Source: Baffinella frigidus
Taxonomy: Eukaryota; Cryptophyceae; Cryptomonadales; Baffinellaceae
Direction of reading: 5' to 3'
Length of the DNA: 10,944 nt
NCBI GenBank assembly: GCA_026770585.1
Contig: MU646601.1
Coordinates: 216,139-227,082 of the forward strand
A program made the translations under genes and the position numbers. This document shows, one piece after another, positions 1 to 7,064 of the stretch. Under the pieces are notes generated by a model. It saw only the letters and a list, made by a program, of their open reading frames with translations. It searched no databases and was not told the DNA's origin. The first letter of the stretch is position 1, and every line of letters starts with the position of its first letter.

Positions 1-138
1 GCACCGTCAATGATACACAGCACCGTCAATGATACACAGCACCGTCAATGATACACAGCACCGTCAATGATACACAGCACCGTCAATGATACACAGCACC
101 GTCAATGTCGGTGATTCCTAGTACCAGCACCGTCAATG
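1..138. repeat. 19-bp tandem repeat, then two partial units
   Basis: Five near-perfect copies of GCACCGTCAATGATACACA run from 1 to 95. Partial units GCACCGTCAATG follow at 96-107 and 127-138. The core CCGTCAA equals the heptamer found at 9446-9977. No spacers separate the units, so it is not a CRISPR array. It lies in the intron after exon 13. Confidence 0.9.
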
Positions 139-184
139 TCTGGCATTGACTAATAGTTTTCGCGTGGCCAGGTGCGAAACGTGC

Positions 185-263
185 CTGCGAAGACGCGGGC
201 GTAGTAGAGGCCGGGCGTGAGCAGCTGCGAGACCACGAACCGCACGTTGCTCGGCGCCAACGC
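185..263 (-). CDS. exon 13: end of FN3 domain 2 (LLTPGLYYARVFA)
   Basis: The acceptor is CTAATCCGCAG. Phase is 0 in, with 26 codons encoding ALAPSNVRFVVSQ, then LLTPGLYYARVFA, the E and F strands of FN3 ('L.PG.YY.RV.A'). The exon is taken to end at CAG|GCACGT, a GC donor at the same domain position as in exon 10, phase 1 out. Reading on would add 11 residues to a stop at 150-152. A GT further on (GGCAC|GTTTCG) is a less likely donor. The next exon lies outside the window. Confidence 0.66.
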
Positions 264-422
264 CTGCGGATTAGGTTTGCGATGAGAATGAAACGTGCGT
301 TTATTACGGAACATGCGTAGTGGCATGGCGTGTTTATTGTGGTCATTTGGTGCGGCGGGAGGAGTGAGGGGACTGGCGCCGTGGCGTTTGCGGCCAGGGA
401 AAAAGCAGGGGCGGGGCGTGTG

Positions 423-847
423 TAAAGCACCGAGTCGTTCGGCGTCGGTCCGATGTTGCTCAAGTAAGCATTCGCGCGAATTCAACCTTGCAGTTGACAA
501 TCTCGTTGGCCGAGTATTCTCAAGTTGACACGCGGGGTGTGCGGGACAAATCCGGGAACGTTCCCACTCCGAAGCGCCCGGGCTCACCTAATCTAATCTC
601 GGAACAAGACAGATTCTGTCCTGTTATCGTAGGCTTCCGACGCCGAAGATAAGGGTGTATATGCTATTTTAGGCATACAATGATGTTATCTTACGCCTTT
701 TTGTGGACAGATTCTGGTCGGTTCCGAGATGAAATCGCTTCGCACAAATAGGCTGAGGCAGAGCTAGGGGGGGGTTCAAAGCACCGAGTCGTTGGGCGTC
801 TGTCCGATGGTTGTGAAGTTTGCATCCTCCCTCCCGAACTCAACCTG
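423..847. repeat. direct repeat pair in intron 12 (423-490 and 778-847)
   Basis: Both copies begin AAAGCACCGAGTCGTT and continue GGCGTC.GTCCGATG.TTG, ending near AACTCAACCT or ATTCAACCTT, so they are diverged duplicates. The stretch 505-560 also resembles the intron sequence between the exon 1 copies (AGTATTCTCAAGTTGACA). Nothing coding is seen here. Confidence 0.6.
596..730. mobile_element. MITE-like foldback element, about 135 bp
   Basis: ATCTCGGAAC at 596-605 is the exact reverse complement of GTTCCGAGAT at 721-730. Inside, GATAAGGGTGTATATGC pairs loosely with GCATAC...GTTATC. No target-site duplication is clear. The element is non-coding and intronic. Confidence 0.5.
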
Positions 848-1229
848 GTTTAGGGTTTAGGGTTTGGGGTTTAGGATTTTAGGGTTTAGGATTTAGGGTT
901 TAGGGTCTAGGGTTTAAGGTTTAGGGTTTAGGGTTCAGGGTACCGGGTTTAGGGTTTAGAGTTTAGGATTCAGGGTTTAGGGTTTAGGGCTTAGGGTTTG
1001 AGGTGTAGGGTTCGGGTTTGGGGTTTGGGGTTTGGGGTTTGGGGTTTGGGGTTTGGGGTTTGGGTTTTTGGGTTTGGGTTTTGGGGTTTGTTGTTTATGG
1101 TTCAGGGTTCAGGGTGTAGGGTTGAGGGTGTAGGGTTCAGGGTCTCGGGTTTCGGGTTTCGGGTTTCGGGTTTCGGGTCTCGGGTTTCGGTGTTCGGGTT
1201 TCGGTTTTCGGTTTTCGGTTGTAGGGTAC
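847..1229. repeat. telomere-like heptamer array in intron 12
   Basis: The array has three blocks: mostly TTTAGGG (847-1014), TTTGGGG (1014-1095), and TTCAGGG/TTTCGGG types (1100-1220). G-rich units are on +, so the sense transcript is C-rich. It ends at the exon 12 donor. Open frames across it (for example 998-1240) are low-complexity translations. Confidence 0.9.
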
Positions 1230-1302
1230 CTTGTAGTTGATGATCTCGGCGGCGGGGTTGAGCGCCCCGGTGAACTGCGGGGACAGCCACGAGGCGTACA
1301 GC
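1230..1302 (-). CDS. exon 12: FN3 domain 2, strands B to C (LYASWLSPQFTG)
   Basis: The acceptor is GTTTTCGCAG and the donor is AAG|GTACCC, where (CCCGAAA)-like repeats start within about 10 nt. Phase is 2 in and 0 out, with one base plus 24 codons. It encodes LYASWLSPQFTGALNP, then AAEIINYK. The core tryptophan in 'ASWLSP' and the 'INYK' C strand match FN3. It joins exon 13 in frame. Confidence 0.74.
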
Positions 1303-1314
1303 CTGCGAAAACGG

Positions 1315-1883
1315 CACCCCTTAAGTACCCAGTACGCCCTACCGTAGGGCGTAGGACCTGCCCAGGACCTCTCTGCGGTCAATTTTGACCCCATGGCCAC
1401 TTTAGGGATGTTGAAAAGACCTTTCGATTCCCCCCTGTTGCTCCACGCTCAGAAATGTCATAGCGGCATTGTGTAGTTGGCATGCGGTGTTTGGGCGCGG
1501 TTGGCCTGAGGAGGAGAGAGAACAACCTCCCAGCCCAGGACGGGACGGTTGTTCTCTGTCCTTGCTCCGCCACTTAGCAGCCACCGAGGTCTTCACGGAT
1601 GCAGTCCATCTAACCGATTTGTACTAGAATCTTGTCCATTGCTATGGATTCCAACCGGAATTTCCCCTGAGAATCCGGGGGAAAATCGGTCGCTGCCAAG
1701 TGGCCAAGAGACGTGGCGGAGGAAGTGCTCCCTCCACGTCTCTCGGACTAGGAGGGTGAAGGGTGTAGGGTGTAGGGTGTAGGGTGTAGGGTGTAGGGTG
1801 TATGGTGTAGGGTGTATGGTGTAGGGTGTAGGGTGTATGGTGTATGGTGTAGGGTGTAGGGTGTAGAGTGTAGAGTTGCGGGT

Positions 1884-1915
<32 letters not shown>

Positions 1916-2130
1916 GGTGTAGGGTGTAGGGTTTAGGGTTGAGAACCGGTCGTCATCCCCAGATCATGAAGGGCCCTGCATTGTCCAACACAATCAAAGT
2001 CTCCACCTTCTGTATCAGTTGCTCTATCCCTGCAGTGGCGAGCTGGTCAAATTTGACCAGCAAGAGGTCCTATGCAGGTCCTAGGACCCTACGGTAGGGC
2101 GTATGCGCCTACTCGCCACTTAAGGGATAG
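1315..2130. repeat. inverted pair of diverged repeats (1315-1392 and 2042-2130)
   Basis: The block around 1333-1390 (ACGCCCTACCGTAGGGCGTA, GGACCTGC..AGGACCTCT, then GGTCAATTTTGACC) recurs in reverse complement at 2042-2108. Homology extends outward through CCCCTTAAG and CCCTTAAG. Both contain palindromes: 1333-1353 and a perfect 20-bp one at 2042-2061 (GCTGGTCAAATTTGACCAGC). The interval 1396-1750 holds only small hairpins (1517-1527 with 1547-1557; 1707-1716 with 1734-1743). Confidence 0.65.
1757..1945. repeat. TGTAGGG / TTGAGGG heptamer array in intron 11
   Basis: About 15 units of TGTAGGG (some TGTATGG) run from 1757 to 1870, then TTGAGGG units, then a few TTTAGGG. G-rich on +. All units keep a 7-nt period. 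Confidence 0.9.
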
Positions 2131-2170
2131 CAAGTCTTCTCCCGCTCGTATGGTCCGACACACCCGATGC

Positions 2171-2231
2171 GGTCCCTGAAACCTGAAACCTGCACCCTGA
2201 ACCCTGAACCCTAAACTCTAAACCCCAAACC
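2171..2231. repeat. short heptamer array in the opposite orientation
   Basis: TGAAACC, TGCACCC, TGAACCC and TAAACTC-type units put the C-rich strand on +, the reverse of the other telomere-like arrays in the window. The next 250 bases (2232-2490) show no gene or clear repeat beyond a short match of TACCGGCTGAAAGG to TGCCGGGTGAAAGG. Confidence 0.8.
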
Positions 2232-2490
2232 GGTCAGATGCAGAGTACCGGCTGAAAGGAGAGCGAACCACGCCAGGGCACACATGGCAATTCCATACAC
2301 ACTCGTTCGCGAAGTGTTTCGTCGTACAGATGAAACATGATAGCGTCAAGGAATGGCTCAAATTCCCAGACTTTTGTCGTGATTCCGGGCAAGAATTATT
2401 TTTACTTGCAGATGGACAAAATGGCAATCCCACTTGTAACCTAACGTGGAGCCCGAAAGTGCCGGGTGAAAGGGGGGTGGGGATGATAAC

Positions 2491-2510
2491 CTGTTGGCGG
2501 TGTCGGAGCC
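2491..2510 (-). pseudogene. copy of exon 11 tail with donor
   Basis: It reads SDTAN and then AG|GTTATC, matching SDTTN AG|GTCCCC of exon 11. It lies about 130 nt downstream of that exon in the same intron. Confidence 0.55.
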
Positions 2511-2640
2511 TGGAGATGAGTGATCCAAACGTCTATGCGCCCACGATAAACCCGCTTCGGCATTCTCTACTCCCTCAATAGCTGGGTGTCCGCCCTTACT
2601 CGAGAGTGGCGGGCAAACGGGGGGTGCGCGGGGGGGGGAC

Positions 2641-2719
2641 CTGTTGGTGGTGTCGGAGCGGAGGGTCGCGGCACGCGGCGCGGAGGGGAGCGAGACTGCC
2701 CGCGTCACCGCTGCGTACC
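2641..2719 (-). CDS. exon 11: linker and start of FN3 domain 2 (LPSAPRAATLRS)
   Basis: The acceptor is CCTGAGCAG and the donor is CAG|GTCCCCC. Phase is 1 in and 2 out: two bases, 25 codons, then AG. It encodes YAAVTRAVSLPSAPRAATL, then RSDTTN. A proline-rich start followed by a strand is typical of an FN3 N-terminus, and the split AG plus G of exon 12 gives arginine before LYASWLSP. A head copy (2835-2874) and a tail copy (2491-2510) flank it. Confidence 0.66.
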
Positions 2720-2758
2720 CTGCTCAGGGATCAGGGATTACGGTCAATTATCCCCGGA

Positions 2759-3325
2759 ACTTCACTGTCACTGCCGAATTTTTACTGTCAATCCACCGCA
2801 CCTTCACTGTCACTACCGAATCTTTACTGTCAATGCGGAGGGAAGCGAGACTGCGCGCGTTACCGCCGCGTACCCTGCGGCCCCGGATCTTCACTGTCAC
2901 TGCCGAATCTTGACTGTCACCGCACGTGCGATCTTGACTGTCACTGCCCGTGCGATGCCTGTGCGCACCAGGGGAGGTCGATGCGGCTGGCCCCTCCCGA
3001 ACGGCTGAGGCCAGAGGGTTGACAACGACTGGACGTTGTCAACGAATGAACCGTATGGTCTGGTGGGGTATGATAGGGCGAAGGGCCGCCGAGCGGGAAG
3101 CTGATAGAGCACTATCAGCAAACGGAAGGCGCTTCCTGGATGCCAACCACTGGAATCAAAGATGAGATAGTGAGGTCGGAAGAGGCAACCCAAAACCCCA
3201 AACACTAAACACCAAAGGGGAGGAGGCGTGCATGGGCGGCCGCTCACCTTCACGACCATTACTCCGGATCTTCACTGTCACTACCACACCTTGTCTGTCA
3301 CTGCCGCACCTTCACTGTCACTGCA
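2759..3325. repeat. CTTCACTGTCACTGCC minisatellite, dispersed in intron 10
   Basis: Diverged units (CTTCACTGTCACTACC, TTTACTGTCAATCC, CTTGACTGTCACCG) occur at 2759-2835, 2886-2960 and 3269-3325. Between them lie partial exon 11 and exon 10 copies. Confidence 0.75.
2835..2874 (-). pseudogene. copy of exon 11 head
   Basis: The acceptor GGGCCGCAG is followed by the same coding start (YAAVTRAVSLPSA), after which it runs into the CTGTCACTGCC minisatellite. It is phase-identical to exon 11 but has no exon 11 tail or donor. Confidence 0.65.
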
Positions 3326-3573
3326 CGTGCAATGCCCCAGGTTCGCGAGGAAACGTGCCTGGGCGACAGAAGCCAGGCGTCCCGGTCTGGTCGGGTATGA
3401 TAGGGCGAAGGGCCGCCGAGCGGGAAGCTGATAGAGCGCAAACGCTGCTTTCTGGATGCCGACTGGTGGAATCAAAGAGGGGACAGTGAGGTCGGAGGAG
3501 GCAACCCATAACCCCAAACACTAAACCCAAAGGGGAGGAGGCGTGCCTGGGCGGCCGAAGCCAGGCGTCCCGC
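3057..3573. repeat. 327-bp tandem duplication
   Basis: GGTCTGGT.GGGTATGATAG, AGGGCCGCCGAGCGGGAAGC and the following sequence to AAAGGGGAGGAGGCGTGC are found at 3057-3233 and again at 3384-3546, offset about 327. Each copy ends in exon 10 tail sequence, so the duplication copied an exon edge with its downstream intron. Confidence 0.8.
3230..3384 (-). pseudogene. two copies of the exon 10 tail in the 327-bp duplication
   Basis: At 3359-3384 the exon 10 end (GTPGF, then RPG in shifted sequence) is followed by CAG|GCACGT. At 3230-3242 only the last bases remain, with the site changed to CAT|GCACGC. Both lie at equivalent positions of the duplicated unit. Confidence 0.55.
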
Positions 3574-3613
3574 GGTTGTTGTTCGACGCCCGGATCCGGA
3601 TGTAGTAGTACAC
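3547..3613 (-). CDS. exon 10: end of FN3 domain 1 (VYYYIRIRASNNNRG)
   Basis: The acceptor CCCCAAG is the last unit of a (CCCCAAA)n array. Phase is 0 in and 1 out, with 22 codons plus one base. It encodes VYYYIRIRASNNNRG, then TPGFGRP, the F and G strands of FN3 ('YY.RV.A.N..G'). No GT donor in the needed phase is present; CAG|GCACGC gives a GC-AG intron and puts exon 11 in frame. The frame stops at a TAG 24 bases past that donor. Tail copies with the same CAG|GC site or its remnant lie at 3359-3384 and 3230-3242. Confidence 0.68.
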
Positions 3614-3809
3614 CTTGGGGTTTGGGGTTTGGGGTTTGGGGTTTGGGGTTTGGGGTTTGGGGTTTGGGGTGTTGGGTTTCGGGTTTTGGTTTGCCTGTTT
3701 CGGTTTTCGGGTTTCGTTTTTTCGTTTTTCGGGTTTCGGTTTTCGAATGGATGGTTTCGTGCTTCGGGTTTCGGGTTTCGTATTTCAGGTTTCGGATGCG
3801 GGATTACAC

Positions 3810-3855
3810 CCCCTCAGTGAGCGCGATGGTGCGGGTGGAGAAGTTGGTGGGCGGG
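3810..3855 (-). pseudogene. truncated copy of exon 9 tail
   Basis: It reads PPTNFSTRTIALTEG and ends GGG|GTGTAATCCC, so the donor region survives, but its 5' side is cut off directly by telomere-like repeat. It lies between exons 9 and 10. Confidence 0.65.
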
Positions 3856-4063
3856 TTTGGCGTTTAGGGTTAAGGGTTTAGGGTTTAGGGTTTAGGGTTT
3901 AGGGTTTAGGGCTTAGGGTTCAGGGTTCAGGGTTTAGGGTTTAGGGTTTAGGGTGCAGGTTTCAGGTTTCAGGGTTTAGGGTTTAGGGTTTAGGGTTTAG
4001 GGTTTAGGGTTTAGGGTTTAGGGTTTAGGGTTTAGGGTTTAGGGTTGAGGGTTGAGGGTTTAC

Positions 4064-4118
4064 CCCTTCGGTGAGCGCGATGGTGTGGGTGGAGAAGTTG
4101 GTGGGCAGGAGGGAGAAT
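4064..4118 (-). pseudogene. truncated copy of exon 9 tail
   Basis: It reads SLLPTNFSTHTIALTEG and ends GGG|GTAAACCC, with the heptamer array beginning inside the donor. No acceptor is seen; the 5' edge merges into CCCAAAAAGATATT. Confidence 0.65.
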
Positions 4119-4248
4119 ATCTTTTTGGGTTTCGGGTTTCGGGTTTCGGATTTCAGGGTTCCAGGGTTCAGGTTGCAGGTTTCAGGTTTCAGGGTTTCGG
4201 GTTTCGGGTTTCGGGTTTCGGGTTTCGGGTTTCGGGTTTCGGGATTAC

Positions 4249-4369
4249 CCCCTCAGTGAGCGCGATGGTCTTGGTGGAGAAGTTGGTGGGCGGGAGGGAG
4301 ATCGTGTCGACGATGTCGTTAAAGAGATTTGAGGACTTGTCGACTGTCACTGAATACCCCGTCACCACG
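4249..4369 (-). CDS. exon 9: FN3 domain 1, strands C to E (VVTGYSVTVDKSS)
   Basis: The acceptor is ATTCGTGCAG and the donor GGG|GTAATCCC runs at once into (CCCGAAA)n. Phase is 2 in and 0 out, with one base plus 40 codons. It encodes VVTGYSVTVDKSS, then NLFNDIVDTISLPP, then TNFSTKTIALTEG. TGYSVTV is the FN3 C strand, and the final TEG joins exon 10 to read EGVYYYIRIRAS. NFS is a sequon. At least six partial copies of this exon flank it on both sides. Confidence 0.78.
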
Positions 4370-4528
4370 CTGCACGAATCCCACGCGAATTCAGATTCAA
4401 TTGAAACTGCCGTCTCGTTCTATCGTAAGGGGGCAATTTCATATTTTAACCTCTACATGGCTTTACCAACAAAAGCCACCCATAATTACTCATAAGATAG
4501 GAAAAATATATGTAGAAATGAATAAGAA

Positions 4529-5112
4529 GATTGTGTCGACGATGTCATTGAAGAGGTTCGAGGACTTGTCGACTGTCACTGAATACCCCGTCACCATGCT
4601 GCGTGCGGGAATCCGTGTCAAGGTTGCCCTTTTCTACTGGAGTTTCTGCTCCACATGTCTTTGATGGCGAGCCCAGTTTTACTCAGGGATTGTCGACTGT
4701 CACTGAATACCCCGTCACAACGCTGCCCACACGGATTTCACGCGAATTCAGATTCAATTAAAAAAGCGTGTGGTGCTATAATAAGGGTAAGGGCGAAATT
4801 TGCTATGTTAGCCCCTCCCGTACGTAGCTTTATCATAGCAGAAAACCCACCCATAAGAAAGTAAAAATACGTAAAAAAAAAGAGAGGATACGGAGATACG
4901 AGTCGACGATGTCATTGAAGGAGTTCACTGCCAGGCCGGATATTTTGTAAAAGTCAATTCACCCACAAAATCTGCCAACTTAGAAACAAAGTACCCGTAA
5001 TGGGTACTCTGTTACTACACATTCGCAGGTGAGTTGAATAATACAAAAACTCCGCCCTGGCAGTGGAGCTGGAGGACTTGTCGACAAGTGACTGAATGTC
5101 ACCACGCTGCCC
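4529..5112 (-). pseudogene. tandem series of partial exon 9 copies
   Basis: Pieces of exon 9 with their acceptor occur at 4529-4598 (MVTGYSVTVDKSSNLFNDIV), 4690-4722 (VVTGYSVTVD) and 5068-5106 (a degraded head). A middle piece lies at 4901-4924 (NSFNDIVDS). Each acceptor is a CAG before C(G/A)T. The sequences between them also align: GATTCAATT.AAA, GGGGCAATTTCATATTTTAACC against GGGCGAAATTTGCTATGTTAGCC, and ACCCATAA. So exon and intron were duplicated together. None carries a complete exon. Confidence 0.65.
4985..5013. repeat. small hairpin
   Basis: AACAAAGTACCC pairs with GGGTACTCTGTT (one mismatch) around a 5-nt loop. It lies in intron 8; no terminator or regulatory role is claimed. Confidence 0.5.
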
Positions 5113-5309
5113 TCACGGATTTCACGCGGATTCAGAATCACTTGAAAATTCCTCTTTGTGCTATCTTGGGAGGCGACACGCGAGAGCAGAAAGATGCTCT
5201 AGAGAGTCACCTACCCAGAGTCATATATCACCGAGTATACAACAGTATACGAAGATTAAAAATTCCTCTTTGTGCTATCTTCAGGGTGGAATTTGCTGTT
5301 TTAACCCCA

Positions 5310-5600
5310 AATTGTACCGTAAGTTATACAGTTGTACTGTCAGTTGTACTGTCAGTTGTGCAGTTGTATAGTTAGTTGTGTTAGTTGTACAGTTAGTTGT
5401 ACAGTTGTACAGTCAGAAGTACAGTAGTACACTCGGGTGTGGGCATCAAACTGCCGCCGTCGACGCGGGAAAGACACAGTTGTACCGAGCTATACAGTGG
5501 CACGGTTAGTTGTAGAGTTGTACAGTTATACAGATGTACAGTTAGTTGTAGAGTTGTACAGTTATACAGTTGTACAGTGAGTTGTACAGTTGTATAAATT
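5310..5600. repeat. GTTGTACAGT-type tandem repeat in intron 8
   Basis: Irregular 8-12 nt units based on AGTTGTACAGTTGTACAGT fill this stretch, interrupted at 5428-5480 by a copy of the exon 8 tail. Open frames on both strands are low-complexity translations. Confidence 0.85.
5451..5479 (-). pseudogene. copy of exon 8 tail with broken donor
   Basis: It reads LCLS then RVDGG as in exon 8, with an internal deletion of the WAAP region. The donor CAG|GTTGGT of exon 8 is CAG|TTTGAT here. It lies inside the GTTGTACAGT-type repeat tract. Confidence 0.6.
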
Positions 5601-5616
5601 AGGTGTGGGCACCAAC

Positions 5617-5702
5617 CTGCCGCCATCGACGCGCGGCGCCGCCCACGAGAGACACAAGGCCACCGGGTCATGCTCCGGGTAGTTCGCTTTGCAGTTCACG
5701 AC
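5617..5702 (-). CDS. exon 8: start of FN3 domain 1 (ALCLSWAAPRVDGG)
   Basis: The acceptor CCCTAACCAAG is the edge of a (CCCCAAA)n array, and the donor is CAG|GTTGGT. Phase is 0 in and 2 out, with 28 codons plus AG. It encodes VVNCKANYPEHDPVA, then LCLSWAAPRVDGG. 'LSW.AP..DGG' is the classic B-to-C strand signature of FN3 with its core tryptophan. The split AG plus C of exon 9 makes serine, giving GGS followed by VVTGYSVTV, as expected for FN3. A tail copy with a broken donor lies at 5451-5479. Confidence 0.75.
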
Positions 5703-5930
5703 CTTGGTTAGGGTTTGGGGTTTGGGGTTTGGGGTTTGGGGTTTGGGGTTTGGGGTTTGGGGTTTGGGGTTTGGGGTTTGGGGTTTGGGGTTTGGGGTTC
5801 AGGGTCCAGGGTTCAGGGTTTGGGGTTTATGGTTTATGGTTTATGGTTTAGTGTTTAGGGTTCAGGATTTAAGGTTTAGGGTTAAGGGTTTAGGGTGTAG
5901 GGTTCAGGGTGTAGGGTTGAGGGGTTATCG
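5703..5930. repeat. telomere-like array of intron 7
   Basis: About twelve TTTGGGG units (5714-5797) are followed by mixed TTCAGGG, TTTATGG, TTTAGGG and TGTAGGG. G-rich on +. The exon 8 acceptor CCCTAACCAAG is its lower edge. Confidence 0.92.
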
Positions 5931-5932
5931 AG

Positions 5933-5972
5933 ATAGCGAGGGGTTCCGATGGGCGTCTGGTCGCACCAAAAA
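5933..5972 (-). pseudogene. decayed copy of exon 7 tail
   Basis: The minus strand gives a shifted equivalent of the GRPSEPLSIS end; the donor has changed from TCG|GTAC to CGATAACC. The adjoining sequence TCTCTGGGTAAGTT...TTCGTAGTCCAC occurs twice (about 5985-6021 and 6038-6081), showing a local tandem duplication. Confidence 0.5.
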
Positions 5973-6098
5973 ATGGCAATTGTCTCTGGGTAAGTTTGAT
6001 GAAATGTTCGTAGTCCACTGAATGAGTATAAGGGGGTATCTCTGGGTAAGTTGACTTTTGATGAAAGGTTCGTAGTCCACCGTGTGGGTAGGGGGTAC

Positions 6099-6215
6099 CG
6101 AGATAGAGAGGGGCTCAGAGGGGCGTCCAATCGCTGTAGAGGGGATGAAGCCCCGCGCGATCGTTGCTCCGTCGGGGGTCAGGGTCGAAATGTTGTACAC
6201 GCCCGTATCCGCCAC
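6099..6215 (-). CDS. exon 7: STLTPDGATIARGFIPSTAI segment
   Basis: The acceptor is TTCTCTGCAG and the donor is TCG|GTACCCC. Phase is 0 in and 0 out, with 39 codons. It encodes VADTGVYNISTLTPDGATI, then ARGFIPSTAIG, then RPSEPLSIS. It closes the upstream module before the first FN3 domain. The start of this exon reappears at 6300-6349 and 9630-9678, and its tail at 5933-5972; those copies carry frameshifts or damaged donors, so this is taken as the working copy. Confidence 0.7.
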
Positions 6216-6299
6216 CTGCAGAGAATTGTTGCCTCACAAAACCGGTATATTTGATGCTTTACAAAACCGGTGTATAGATATGTTTTTGGCGTTGTAAAG

Positions 6300-6349
6300 A
6301 GGTGGTTGGGAGTGAGGGTTGAGATGATGTTCACGCCCGTGTCTCCCAT
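6300..6349 (-). pseudogene. decayed copy of exon 7 head
   Basis: The acceptor CGCATCTAG is followed by MGDTGVNIISTLTPN, matching the exon 7 start VADTGVYNISTLTPD before diverging. It lacks the rest of the exon and a matching donor. It belongs to a roughly 125-bp duplicated block shared with 9625-9755. Confidence 0.6.
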
Positions 6350-6571
6350 CTAGATGCGTGAGAGATAATATTTGACTCAGCGAGAGGAATTGAGGGCCTG
6401 CGACCGGGGGCGTGACAGGACGAAATGGGATCGAGATGTGGCAGCGCTCAGGTCCTCATCTCAAATAAACACTTCTACAAGTCGTTTTCTTAAAGTCAAT
6501 TCCCTTACGAAATCCGTCTACTTTTTGTTGTCTGCGGGCCTGTGCCTTGGACCACGACACGATTTAATCGC

Positions 6572-6706
6572 GGCGAGTATTTGACTCAGATACGATCTTG
6601 CAACGAAAATTACTACACCGGATTTGCCCAGTCACGTCCGTATAGTAATTTTCGCTGCACATCGGATCGGAGATCCCCGAAATCGTATCTCATTCAACTA
6701 CTCGCC
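6572..6706. mobile_element. foldback element, about 135 bp
   Basis: GGCGAGTATTTGACTCAGAT at 6572-6591 pairs imperfectly with ATCTCATTCAACTACTCGCC at 6687-6706. Inner arms CGAAAATTACTACACCGG (6604-6621) and CCGTATAGTAATTTTCG (6638-6654) pair with few mismatches. It has no coding capacity. Confidence 0.55.
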
Positions 6707-6727
6707 CGGACGAGATCGGTCGGTGTG

Positions 6728-6991
6728 ACTCACTAGAGCATCACAGCAAAAACAATCCTTCCGGAAGGAAGGTGCACTAGCCACACTAGATCATCCCATC
6801 CCAGGGAAGGACCAGCCACACTAGAGCATCCCAAGGACTAGCCACACTAGAGCATCCCAAGGACTAGCCACACTAGAACATCCCAAGGACTAGCCACACT
6901 AGAGCATCCCATCCCAGGGAAAGAGGTGTGGCTAGTGCACCTTCCTTCAGGACTTGAGGAAGGATTTGTTTACTGCGATGCTCTAGTGAGT
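6728..6991. mobile_element. foldback element with internal 26-bp tandem repeats
   Basis: Left arm 6728-6786 (starts ACTCACTAGAGCATC) and right arm 6926-6991 (ends GATGCTCTAGTGAGT) are inverted copies apart from a few substitutions and a 7-nt indel. Inside are three 26-bp units of GCCACACTAGAGCATCCCAA plus GGACTA (6815-6892), flanked by longer variants containing CATCCCATCCCAGGGAA. A further partial unit follows at 6993-7028. Intron 6, non-coding. Confidence 0.7.
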
Positions 6992-7064
6992 AAGGAAGAT
7001 GCACTAGCCACACTAGAGCATCTCAGGGAACCACGCAAGATTCTAGGGCAGAGTGGCCCACAGG

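Larger units (their letters stand above)
3617..4248. repeat. telomere-like arrays of intron 9
   Basis: TTTGGGG units run 3617-3670, degenerate TTTCGGG 3673-3796, TTTAGGG 3857-4060 and TTTCGGG 4124-4245. All are G-rich on +. Two exon 9 tail copies sit between the blocks. The exon 10 acceptor and exon 9 donor are at the two outer edges. Confidence 0.92.

Noticed and set aside
1-107. CRISPR array
   Set aside because: The 19-bp units are directly adjacent with no spacers, and the context is eukaryotic. The same applies to the 26-bp units at 6815-6892.
150-587. 145-residue minus frame as a complete gene
   Set aside because: Only 185-263 resembles protein (FN3 strand) and an AG acceptor sits exactly at its start; the upstream part contains no recognisable domain.
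847-1229. Chromosome end (true telomere)
   Set aside because: Arrays are internal, interrupted, of mixed variants and flanked by exons on both sides; no terminal run reaches a window edge.
998-1240. Open frames rich in GFGVWGLGF or FRVSGFGF (also 3615-3881, 4052-4259, 5603-6021, 7305-7490)
   Set aside because: They are translations of TTTGGGG, TTTCGGG and TTTAGGG arrays, open in several frames at once, with no non-repeat domain.
2358-2708. 116-residue minus frame as a gene
   Set aside because: It begins within exon 11 and reads on past a good donor into intron sequence; phase and FN3 continuity support splicing at 2641.
3001-3490. Possible tRNA or other structured RNA in the 327-bp unit
   Set aside because: I looked for cloverleaf arms and B-box-like sequence and found none; the unit is explained as duplicated intron plus exon edge.
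5034-5671. Frames in the GTTGTACAGT tract (VQLYNCTT-like)
   Set aside because: Low-complexity repeat translation on both strands. The only coding-like piece is the decayed exon 8 tail copy.
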